This document shows positions 1 through 5,059 of a DNA stretch of 5,414 bases, piece after piece. The first letter of the stretch is position 1, and each line of letters starts with the position of its first letter. Location of the stretch: positions 1 through 5,414 of the forward strand of contig JBFXDI010000199.1 of assembly GCA_050181295.1 (NCBI GenBank). Reading direction: 5' to 3'. The position numbers and the translations under genes were made by a program. Origin of the DNA: JBFXDI01 sp050181295. Its GTDB lineage: Bacteria > Pseudomonadota > Alphaproteobacteria > Rhizobiales > Aestuariivirgaceae. The notes beneath the pieces were generated by a model. It was not told the origin of the DNA, made no database searches, and saw only the letters and a list, made by a program, of their open reading frames with translations.

Positions 1-2510
1 AGCGAAACCACGAGCGGGCCACTTGAATTGTTGAAGCTGTCCGCCCGCAGATCGATAACCTCGATCCCCGAGACGTCCTGGCTCTCGGAGCCGAAATCGA
101 CATCGCGCCCGAGATTGAGGAAATCCACATCATCTCCTCCCCGAAAACTGTCGCCGGTGATGGTGCCGATCGCCAGTACGTCTGTGCCGTCGCCACCGTC
201 GAGCGTGTCGTTGCCGCCGGCGCCGCCGGCGCCGGCACCTTCGAGGCTGTCATTCCCGGCACCGCCCAGCAACGAATCCGCCCCGTTGCTCCCGAGGAGC
301 AGGTCGTTCCCGGCGCCGCCCAAGAGGGTATCCGAGCCGAGCTGACCCTGAAGCTCGTCGTCGCCGGCGCCGCCCGAGATGGAATCGTCGCTGTGGTCCT
401 CGGTGCCCGGCTCGGGGAACCCCGATCGGGAGTCGCCGAAGATCAGATCATTGCCGTCGCCGCCCTCGATCGTATCTTCGCCGAACACGAGATCGTTGCC
501 GTTGCCGCCCAGAATCGCATCGCCGACGATCGTATCGCTGCCGCCGCCGCCGAGGATGGAATCGTTGCCGAAGATCGTGTCGTCGCCGTTGCCGCCCGAC
601 GAGCCATCGCCGACGATGCTGTCGTTTCCCGCGCCGCCGACGATCGTATCGTTTCCGACCAGGACATCGTTGCCGCTACCTCCCGCGGATCCGTCGCCGA
701 TGGCCGTGCCTTCGGAGAGGCCCGTCTCGAGGGTATCGTTGCCCAGCAGCGAGTCGTCGCCTTCGCCGCCGCTCGACCCGTCCCCGACAACATTCCCTTC
801 CACGCCGATCCGTATTTCGTCGTTGCCGACGAGAGTGTCGTGGCCGCTATTCCCCGAGGAGCCATCGCCGACGACGCCGGCCGAGCTGGCGAGCTCGATG
901 ACATCGCGGCCGATGAGCAGATCGCGGCCATTGCCGCCTTCAGAGCCGTCGCCAACGTACTGCCCGAAGCCGTCGACGTTGCTGAGGGTGTCGTTCCCGA
1001 TCAGCGTATCGTCGCCGTCATTTCCCTTCGAGCCGTCGCCGACGACATCGTCCCTGAAGCGGTTCGAATTGCCCTTGAAGAGATCGTTGCCGAGGAGCGA
1101 GTCGTCGCCGGTGCCGCCCTCTGACCCATCCCCGACGACACTCTCGATGAAGAACTGGCCTTCGATGGTGTCGTTGCCGACCAGCGTATCGTTGCCGTCG
1201 CCGCCATCGGATCCGTCGCCCGTGAGCGTATCATTGCCGCTGCCGGCAACGAGGCTGTCGTCGCCGCTCAGGAAATCGTCGCCGTTTCCGCCGTCGGAGC
1301 CGTCGCCCGTGATCGTCCGTATGTCAAATATTTCGGACCTGCCGAGCGTGTCGTTTCCCGAAAGCGTATCGTCACCGGCCCCGCCGGTCGAGCCGTCCCC
1401 GACCATCGTTCCGGAACCGAACAGGCTGTCGTTTCCTGCAAGCCGATTGTCTGCCGCCGTGCCTGATGACCCGTCGCCGACCAGGCTGTCCGCACCTCCG
1501 TTTCCATCCAACGTATCGTTGCCGGCGCGACCGACGAGCCGATTGCTCGACCCATCGCCCGTCAACCGGTCTGCGCGATCCGATCCGGTCAGGTTCTGGA
1601 TGTCGACAAGGAAGTCGCCCTGCGCGTCGCCGCCCGTCGCAGTTCCAGTCGCAAGGTCGACGGTGACGCGGGCCGACGACTGGGTGTAGGAAGCCGTATT
1701 GTTTCCGGAACCACCGTCGATCGTGTCCGCGCCGCTGCCTCCAAGGATGCTGTCGTCTCCGGCGTCGCCCGCGAGGCGGTCGCGGCCCGAAGCCCCGGAG
1801 AGCGTGTCGTTGCCGCTGCCGCCTGCAATGGCGTCATGGCCGCCGCCGCCTTGTGCGACATCATTGCCATCGCCGCCAATGATGCTGTCGTCGTTGTTCT
1901 CGCCGAGCAGGCTGTCGTCGCCATTGCCGCCGTCGAGCGTGTCACGGCCGTCGCCGCCGAGGACGGTGTCGTCGCCCTCTCCACCGCTGGCCACGTCGTT
2001 GTCGAAGCTCGCATTGATGCTGTCGTTGCCAGTGCCCCCGAAAAGGCTGTCGTCGCCGGGGCCGCCGGAGAGCGTGTCGTCGCCAGCCCCGCCAAAGATC
2101 GTGTCGTCGCCACCCGCGCCGCGCAGCACGTCGTTGCCGGCACCGCCGAGCAAGCTGTCGTCATTCGCCTCGCCGAGGATGCTGTCCTCGCCATCGCCGC
2201 CGGAGAGGCTGTCGTCGCCGTCGCCGCCGAAGATAGTGTCGTTGCCGTCGCCGCCCTCCGCCCGGTCATGCCCGAAGCTTGCGAGCAACCGGTCGTCGCC
2301 GGCTTCGCCCAGCAGGCTGTCATCGTCCGGGCCGCCGGAGAGCGTGTCGCCCCCGGCGCCGCCGCGGATCGTGTCGTCGCCGCTTCTGCCAAGGACACTG
2401 TCGGGAAGGTCCGTGCCGGGAAGGCTATCGTCGCCCGCTCCGCCGGAGATGATGCCGAACTGCGCCATTGCCGGCTCGCGCCGGACGAATGCAGTCGAAT
2501 CGGTTGCCAT
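1..2510 (-). CDS. RTX-type calcium-binding repeat protein, C-terminus beyond the left edge
   Basis: Read on the minus strand from ATG at 2510-2508, the frame stays open to the window edge and gives 836 complete codons. An SD (AAGGGGG) sits 6 nt before the start. Residues 1-23 carry no signal peptide. Residues 24-266 are back-to-back nonapeptides of the GGxGxDxLx type (e.g. GGAGNDVLR). Residues about 268-317 form the non-repetitive insert typical of these proteins (SYTQ..VTVDLATG..NLTGS). Residues 318-691 are 13 units of about 29 residues. Residues 692-780 return to nonapeptides, and the visible end (SGIEVIDLRADSF) resembles the segment that often follows such arrays. In this family GGxGxD turns bind Ca2+ and form parallel beta-rolls, and proteins leave through type I secretion using a C-terminal signal. 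That signal would lie outside the window, and no transporter genes are visible. The role (adhesin, matrix or surface protein) cannot be told; no catalytic domain is seen. Confidence 0.93.
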   Translation of the reverse strand, partial: MATDSTAFVRREPAMAQFGIISGGAGDDSLPGTDLPDSVLGRSGDDTIRGGAGGDTLSGGPDDDSLLGEAGDDRLLASFGHDRAEGGDGNDTIFGGDGDDSLSGGDGEDSILGEANDDSLLGGAGNDVLRGAGGDDTIFGGAGDDTLSGGPGDDSLFGGTGNDSINASFDNDVASGGEGDDTVLGGDGRDTLDGGNGDDSLLGENNDDSIIGGDGNDVAQGGGGHDAIAGGSGNDTLSGASGRDRLAGDAGDDSILGGSGADTIDGGSGNNTASYTQSSARVTVDLATGTATGGDAQGDFLVDIQNLTGSDRADRLTGDGSSNRLVGRAGNDTLDGNGGADSLVGDGSSGTAADNRLAGNDSLFGSGTMVGDGSTGGAGDDTLSGNDTLGRSEIFDIRTITGDGSDGGNGDDFLSGDDSLVAGSGNDTLTGDGSDGGDGNDTLVGNDTIEGQFFIESVVGDGSEGGTGDDSLLGNDLFKGNSNRFRDDVVGDGSKGNDGDDTLIGNDTLSNVDGFGQYVGDGSEGGNGRDLLIGRDVIELASSAGVVGDGSSGNSGHDTLVGNDEIRIGVEGNVVGDGSSGGEGDDSLLGNDTLETGLSEGTAIGDGSAGGSGNDVLVGNDTIVGGAGNDSIVGDGSSGGNGDDTIFGNDSILGGGGSDTIVGDAILGGNGNDLVFGEDTIEGGDGNDLIFGDSRSGFPEPGTEDHSDDSISGGAGDDELQGQLGSDTLLGGAGNDLLLGSNGADSLLGGAGNDSLEGAGAGGAGGNDTLDGGDGTDVLAIGTITGDSFRGGDDVDFLNLGRDVDFGSESQDVSGIEVIDLRADSFNNSSGPLVVS
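438..1559 (-). repeat. 13-unit array of about 29-residue GDGS repeats inside the RTX protein
   Basis: Residues 318-691 divide into 13 consecutive units of 26 to 31 residues (374 residues in all). Twelve open with GDGS and the last opens with GDAI. The consensus of each unit is GDGSxGGxGDDTLxGNDTI followed by a variable linker of about 10 residues ending in two hydrophobic residues. Two half-repeats (GDDTL and GNDTI) recur per unit, so this is a longer period built on the RTX motif. Linkers differ strongly between units (compare GRSEIFDIRT, EGQFFIESVV and ELASSAGVV), while the opening and the GNDTL core are constant. This suggests solvent-exposed loops on a conserved beta-roll-like scaffold, which is inference. 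Confidence 0.85.
1794..2333 (-). repeat. Tandem 90-residue duplication (ten nonapeptides each) in the RTX protein
   Basis: Residues 60-149 (2064-2333) and 150-239 (1794-2063) align without gaps as ten nonapeptides each. Both copies start GPxDDSL, have an atypical third block (SFGHDRAEG in one, SFDNDVASG in the other), and have a seventh block that replaces the usual GG lead with E (EANDDSLLG and ENNDDSIIG). The shared irregular blocks in register are hard to explain by the general RTX consensus and point to a 270-bp duplication followed by divergence. Confidence 0.75.
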
Positions 2511-2516
2511 TTCTGA

Positions 2517-2523
2517 CCCCCTT
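2517..2523 (-). promoter_or_regulatory. Ribosome binding site of the RTX gene
   Basis: AAGGGGG on the minus strand lies 6 nt before the ATG at 2510. It favours this start over the in-frame Met at residue 15 and over the out-of-frame ATG at 2584. No convincing -35/-10 pair was found upstream. Confidence 0.75.
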
Positions 2524-2642
2524 GGTGATTCGACACGCCGCATCTGTTCGATTGCCCGGACTCTATGTCTTTTGAGGCAGTCATGCCAGCTCAACCGCGA
2601 GCATGGTCCGAACTATCCAAGGACATAACGTTTGGAACGGGC

Positions 2643-2687
2643 TCTCTCGAAACTCTACGTCGGCAACGTATCTTGAGTTGCGAGAAA
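2643..2687. repeat. Nested imperfect inverted repeat upstream of the RTX gene
   Basis: The outer arms are 2643-2655 and 2675-2687, 13 bp each with 11 matching. Between them sits a perfect 5-bp dyad (TACGT at 2656-2660, ACGTA at 2666-2670) with a 5-nt loop and a 4-nt bulge on one side. It lies 133-177 bp upstream of the RTX ATG. No T-run follows on either strand, so a leader structure or an operator is more likely than an intrinsic terminator. Confidence 0.5.
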
Positions 2688-2800
2688 GTCGCAGCCGGGT
2701 GCCTGCCGTAGCGGCGATCAAGGGCCCGGTTCGCTCAGAATCGTCCAGGTAATGGAACCTCGATTGGTGGGTTCACCAGGGCATAGCCGCAGGCGGCAGG

Positions 2801-2892
2801 CCCGGTTAGCCAGACCGTTCGGACCCGGTTAGCCAGACCGTTCGGACCCGGTTAGCCAGACCGTTCGGACCCGGTTAGCCAGACCGTTCGGA
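2801..2892. repeat. Four perfect tandem copies of a 23-bp repeat
   Basis: The copies are 2801-2823, 2824-2846, 2847-2869 and 2870-2892, identical at every base. Each begins CCCGGTTAGCC and ends GACCGTTCGGA. The 23-bp period is slightly over two helical turns. The array is non-coding in all frames and lies about 290-380 bp upstream of the RTX start. The perfect identity implies recent expansion by slippage or active homogenisation. It could be a variable-number repeat or a cluster of protein-binding sites; the sequence alone does not decide. Confidence 0.95.
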
Positions 2893-3013
2893 ATCGTACC
2901 GTTTGAAGACGGAAACGCCTGTCGATACGACGACGTCGAGCCTTGGAGACCGAAGTCGGATCGAGATCGCAGACGCGCGCGGGCGTACTGGTCGAAGCAT
3001 CATGTCTGCGAGG

Positions 3014-3034
3014 GGGAAACATTTCCTGTTTCCC
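3014..3034. repeat. Perfect 8-bp inverted repeat (hairpin)
   Basis: GGGAAACA (3014-3021) and TGTTTCCC (3027-3034) are separated by a 5-nt loop. It lies about 145 bp past the end of the lysR-type gene. Neither strand shows the T-run of a standard intrinsic terminator. It could still end or stabilise the lysR transcript, or be a protein-binding dyad. A distant 11-bp inverted pair (2957-2967 and 3051-3061) flanks it. Confidence 0.5.
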
Positions 3035-3166
3035 GAAATCCGACGTTCAAATCTCGATCCGGCTCGAATGGGGTTGAGCTAGCTCCAGGACGAACCGGCT
3101 TGTTCACCAACAGCGGCCCGGCCCCGTAACAGCCGACAGGCGAGGTGTGCCCGATCGAGACCCGCA

Positions 3167-3185
3167 AGTCGTGGCTGTCACGACT
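3167..3185 (-). terminator. Possible weak terminator hairpin over the lysR-type stop codon
   Basis: AGTCGTG (3167-3173) and CACGACT (3179-3185) are perfect 7-bp arms with a 5-nt loop. They overlap the TGA stop of the LysR-type gene at 3178-3180. On the minus strand the stem is followed by only TT and then GCGGG, so there is no proper U-tract. The dyad is certain; its role as a terminator is weakly supported. Confidence 0.35.
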
Positions 3186-4029
3186 GTTCTGCGGCGGCCA
3201 CCTCCCGTATCCCCTCAAGGGCGATTTGCAGGGCGTCGGAGCCGCCTTCGGCGGGATATACCATATAGGCTTGCAAGGCGAACTCGGGCGTTCCGGGTAC
3301 CATCGTCAGGCGACCCGCTTCGAGATACGGCCGCAGGACACGGATCGGAAAATAGCCCGACCCGCCGCTGGCGAGCAGGTGCTGCAGACCGAGCCAGCCG
3401 ATATTCGCGGTGAGGGCCGGGCCGATAAAGTCCGGAAAGTTGACGCTGTGCTTGGCGTAGAACTCCGGCCCCCAATCGACATAGACATAATCGGGCCGGG
3501 GCTTCGGATCGCTCGTCGACGCGGCGGACACCAGAACCAGACGCTCCATGAGCAGAGGCTCGATCTTCAGGCCCGGACGGCTTTGCGGTACATACATCAC
3601 GCCGATATCGAGCCGGCCCTCGACCAGGCTCTGCATCAGATCGGCTTCGAAACCGATCTCTGCACGTACCGAAACATCGGGAGCCTGCGCCTGCATCAGG
3701 GGCAACCACTTCAACAGCAGTTGCTCCCATAGGCCGAAGCGCCCCCCGATCGTGAGCGCGGCGCGAAACCCTCTGGGAATTCCGACGTCATGGCGCGCCT
3801 GTTCGACGGTGCGGACCAGCGTCGAGGCGTGCTTCTGGAACTGACGCCCGGCGGAGGTGAGGGTGGTTCCCGCCTTGTTGCGGACGAACAAGGTGCAACC
3901 AAGCATCTCCTCCAGCGCATGAATGCGCGCGCTGACGGTCGATTGCGTGACATGCAACCGATCCGCGGCGTTGACGAAGTTTCCGGCCGCAACAATCGTG
4001 AGGAACGTCCGGGCGAGCTCGGTATCCAA
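3178..4029 (-). CDS. LysR-family transcriptional regulator
   Basis: The product is 283 residues, close to the usual 290-300 for LysR regulators. Residues about 1-60 form the winged helix-turn-helix, with the family signature AADRLHVTQSTVSARIHALE at 21-40, then LGCTLFVRN at 43-51 and LTSAG at 57-61. A linker helix follows, and the effector-binding domain fills about residues 85-275 (e.g. GRLDIGVMY, SGGSGYFP). Such proteins bind T-N11-A sites as tetramers and switch divergent promoters in response to a small molecule, which cannot be named here. The start chosen is TTG at 4029-4027 (protein beginning MDTELARTF), since AGGAGG lies 7 nt before it. The in-frame TTG at 4035 is only 1 nt from that SD. 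The gene is divergent from the membrane protein, cupredoxin-like and oxidase cluster, its likely target, with itself as a second. Confidence 0.95.
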   Translation of the reverse strand: MDTELARTFLTIVAAGNFVNAADRLHVTQSTVSARIHALEEMLGCTLFVRNKAGTTLTSAGRQFQKHASTLVRTVEQARHDVGIPRGFRAALTIGGRFGLWEQLLLKWLPLMQAQAPDVSVRAEIGFEADLMQSLVEGRLDIGVMYVPQSRPGLKIEPLLMERLVLVSAASTSDPKPRPDYVYVDWGPEFYAKHSVNFPDFIGPALTANIGWLGLQHLLASGGSGYFPIRVLRPYLEAGRLTMVPGTPEFALQAYMVYPAEGGSDALQIALEGIREVAAAEQS

Positions 4030-4036
4030 GATCAAT

Positions 4037-4042
4037 CCTCCT
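4037..4042 (-). promoter_or_regulatory. Ribosome binding site that fixes the lysR-type start
   Basis: A perfect AGGAGG on the minus strand lies 7 nt before TTG 4029-4027 and 1 nt before TTG 4035-4033. The spacing makes the downstream TTG the likely initiation codon. Confidence 0.75.
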
Positions 4043-4045
4043 ATA

Positions 4046-4062
4046 TATCGACATTATCGATA
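4046..4062. promoter_or_regulatory. LysR-type operator box (ATC-N9-GAT, T-N11-A)
   Basis: TATCG (4046-4050) and CGATA (4058-4062) are perfect arms around 7 nt. The core reads ATC at 4047-4049 and GAT at 4059-4061 with nine bases between, and T48-N11-A60 inside it. This is the form of box known for LysR regulators, including nod boxes. It lies 17 bp upstream of the lysR-type start. On the minus strand a -10-like GATAAT (4058-4053) sits inside it, so binding would be expected to block lysR transcription. The box sequence is observed; autoregulation is inference. Confidence 0.6.
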
Positions 4063-4121
4063 CCATACCCAAAATCTTATCGTTTGTTGGATCGGTCATC
4101 GCTGCATAGGTACGGAATCAA

Positions 4122-4137
4122 GGGCGCTCCCGCGCCC
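4122..4137. repeat. GC-rich 6-bp hairpin in the lysR/cluster intergenic region
   Basis: GGGCGC (4122-4127) and GCGCCC (4132-4137) surround a 4-nt loop. It lies about 30 bp before the first plus-strand gene and just before the SD palindrome, so it may be part of that gene's leader. No T-run follows. Confidence 0.4.
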
Positions 4138-4143
4138 GTAGCG

Positions 4144-4157
4144 CTCCAGTTCTGGAG
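4144..4157 (+). promoter_or_regulatory. Palindrome masking the SD of the small membrane protein gene
   Basis: CTCCAG (4144-4149) and CTGGAG (4152-4157) are perfect arms. As RNA, CTCCA would pair with TGGAG through a GTTC loop and cover four of the five bases of the SD GGAGG (4154-4158), which lies 6 nt before ATG 4165. This could damp translation or, as DNA, be an operator. The stem is short, so the effect is uncertain. Confidence 0.45.
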
Positions 4158-4164
4158 GATTCCG

Positions 4165-4323
4165 ATGATCGAAGAAACGGTAAGGCTTCTGGTTCCCTGG
4201 CTTGCGTCGGCGGCGGCGATTCTGCTGTCGGCGTCGATCCTCGCGCGTGCCGCGCGCTCGCGGGGGCGGGCACAAGCGCGCGCGCGTCGCAAAAATCCGG
4301 ACCTATCCGATCGCCTGCGATGA
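4165..4323 (+). CDS. Small single-span membrane protein, unrecognised
   Basis: The ORF encodes 52 residues starting ATG at 4165 with GGAGG 6 nt upstream. Residues 1-7 are short and acidic (MIEETVR), and residues 8-27 form one hydrophobic segment with Pro-Trp near its start. Residues 28-43 are strongly basic (seven Arg and one Lys), followed by a polar tail (NPDLSDRLR). By the positive-inside rule the C-terminus should be cytoplasmic. It is the first plus-strand gene opposite the LysR-type regulator and 167 bp ahead of the cupredoxin-like gene, so it may belong to the oxidase cluster. No family was recognised. The SD, the clean transmembrane plus basic-tail pattern and the position support it as a gene, but its small size leaves doubt. 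Confidence 0.6.
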   Translation: MIEETVRLLVPWLASAAAILLSASILARAARSRGRAQARARRKNPDLSDRLR

Positions 4324-4490
4324 GGGCGAGGGCCTTCCTGGCGTCGCGGCGCTCGCCGGGGTGCAACGAAGCGTTTTGCGCATGGCATGCGGCGAACGGA
4401 ACACGCCGGTACGACGCCGATGCGCACCGAAACGTCACAAGGCCGCGTCGCGTCGTGAGCTACCCACGGAGAGCGGGAGGCGAGTTGACA
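4324..4490 (+). other. Leader region before the cupredoxin-like gene
   Basis: This 167-bp stretch has no supported gene. An upstream ATG at 4320 is in frame with the cupredoxin-like protein and overlaps the previous stop as ATGA. It lacks an SD and would put 57 Arg-rich residues before the Tat signal, so it is not preferred. A perfect 13-bp palindrome, CGCATG-G-CATGCG, lies at 4379-4391. A GGAGG SD is at 4476-4480. Confidence 0.5.
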
Positions 4491-5000
4491 ATGCGCAGTT
4501 CCCCCACAGGTGCGCGGCGGTCGCTTTTCGGTGTCGGAGGCGGAGCCGCCATCGGCCTTCCCTTCTCGCACACCGTGCCGGCCGCCACCGCCGCGCCGAT
4601 CGACGTTGGCATGCCATGCGATCCCGGCGTCGCGGTCCTTTGGATGATCAGCGGGAACGCCTGTACGACGACGGCCTGCCAACCGGCAAATGACAATCAC
4701 CCTCTCCGGACTCCAAAGGGCGTCGTGCCGTGGCATTCGGACGATCTCGAGGCGGCGGACTATTTCGAAGTCACGTTGACGGTGCCCGGGGTCCATGACG
4801 GTTTCTGCACCCCGAATGACGTCGCCGGCAGGATCGGGCCGATCGCCGGCGCACCGCGGCAGCCCGGCATGCTGTCGTTGCGGTTCTTCAAGGACATACC
4901 GGAAACGACGAGTCGGCGAGAAGCGCCGCACGCCGCGCCGGCAATCTTCCCGATCGGCGCCGGGACAGCGCACGCGCACTCACAAGGAAAGCATTCGTGA
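4491..5000 (+). CDS. Tat-exported plastocyanin/halocyanin-like cupredoxin with altered copper ligands
   Basis: The product is 169 residues. The start at ATG 4491 has GGAGG 10 nt upstream and places the Tat signal at the N-terminus: ARRSLFG at 8-14, a weak hydrophobic stretch, and probable cleavage near ATAA (32-35). The mature part follows the bacterial plastocyanin/halocyanin-like layout, with PANDNHPLR (65-73), PWHSDDL (80-86), FEVTLTVPGV (92-101), FCTPNDVAGRIG (105-116) and a PG..L...FK..PE tail (125-138). Family members carry one Cu through His, Cys, His and Met, normally as xHTTTAxHPAN and CxPHxxxGM. Here C58 replaces the first His, C106 is kept, N109 replaces the second His, and R114 replaces Met. 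A normal blue-copper site is therefore unlikely. C43, C58 and C63 could form a disulfide or another metal site (inference). The reading frame is intact. The gene sits just ahead of oxidase subunit I, so a periplasmic role with the oxidase is likely. Confidence 0.8.
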   Translation: MRSSPTGARRSLFGVGGGAAIGLPFSHTVPAATAAPIDVGMPCDPGVAVLWMISGNACTTTACQPANDNHPLRTPKGVVPWHSDDLEAADYFEVTLTVPGVHDGFCTPNDVAGRIGPIAGAPRQPGMLSLRFFKDIPETTSRREAPHAAPAIFPIGAGTAHAHSQGKHS

Positions 5001-5059
5001 GCATTGAAACGACGAAGAATAGCCCCTCGGACGCCGACCTTCAGGAGCCGCAGCCATGA
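4997..5059 (+). CDS. Possible 20-residue linking ORF between cupredoxin-like gene and ctaD
   Basis: The GTG at 4997 overlaps the cupredoxin stop (GTGA), and the TGA at 5057-5059 overlaps the ctaD start (ATGA). An AAGGAAA SD (4984-4990) lies at suitable distance upstream. The predicted peptide begins MSIETTKN and ends LQEPQP; it is polar, with no membrane segment. The exact double overlap suggests translational coupling from the cupredoxin-like gene into ctaD, with the ctaD SD (AGGAG, 5043-5047) inside this ORF. It may be only a coupling leader rather than a functional peptide, or chance. Confidence 0.4.
   Translation: MSIETTKNSPSDADLQEPQP

Larger units (their letters stand above)
2511..3177. 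other. 667-bp gene-free region upstream of the RTX gene
   Basis: No ORF here has both a plausible SD and a recognisable product. The stretch should hold the RTX promoter and leader, since both flanking genes are on the minus strand. It contains a nested hairpin, a 4 x 23-bp tandem repeat and two shorter inverted repeats, listed separately. Stop codons fall in all frames across the 23-bp repeats, because each copy carries TAG (plus) and TAA (minus) and 23 is not a multiple of three. Confidence 0.7.

Noticed and set aside
1589..2584. Minus-strand ORF starting at ATG 2584
   Set aside because: It is a shifted frame of the RTX gene giving Ala/Thr/Ser-rich sequence; the frame from 2510 has the SD and the GGxGxD repeats.
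28..2628. Long plus-strand ORFs (28-345, 379-1689, 1699-2628, also 393-1124 and 1836-2516) with Ser/Pro- or Ala/Val-rich repeats
   Set aside because: They are antisense shadows of the RTX repeats. The codon periodicity of the Gly/Asp repeats keeps other frames open, and none has a plausible SD or domain.
2760..2800. tRNA-like GGTTC and GGTG/CACC stretches
   Set aside because: No cloverleaf, anticodon arm or acceptor stem could be built around them.
3002..3082. Plus-strand ORF of 26 codons beginning MSARGKHF
   Set aside because: No SD precedes it and it lies across the 3014-3034 hairpin; nothing supports translation.
3000..3218. Minus-strand ORF of 72 codons overlapping the 3' end of the LysR-type gene
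   Set aside because: It starts inside lysR in another frame, has no SD or recognisable product, and crosses two hairpins.
3145..3732. Plus-strand ORF of 195 codons opposite the LysR-type gene
   Set aside because: It is antisense to a clear LysR protein and shows no recognisable domain or SD.
4320..4490. N-terminal extension of the cupredoxin-like protein from ATG 4320
   Set aside because: The ATGA overlap is attractive, but there is no SD and the extension would bury the twin-arginine signal behind 57 residues.
4485..4490. TTGACA matching a -35 promoter element
   Set aside because: It abuts the ATG at 4491 and has no -10 element at the proper distance.
4077..4979. Minus-strand ORF of 300 codons opposite the cupredoxin-like gene
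   Set aside because: It is Arg-rich, has no recognisable family, and covers three plus-strand features including a clearly homologous exported protein.
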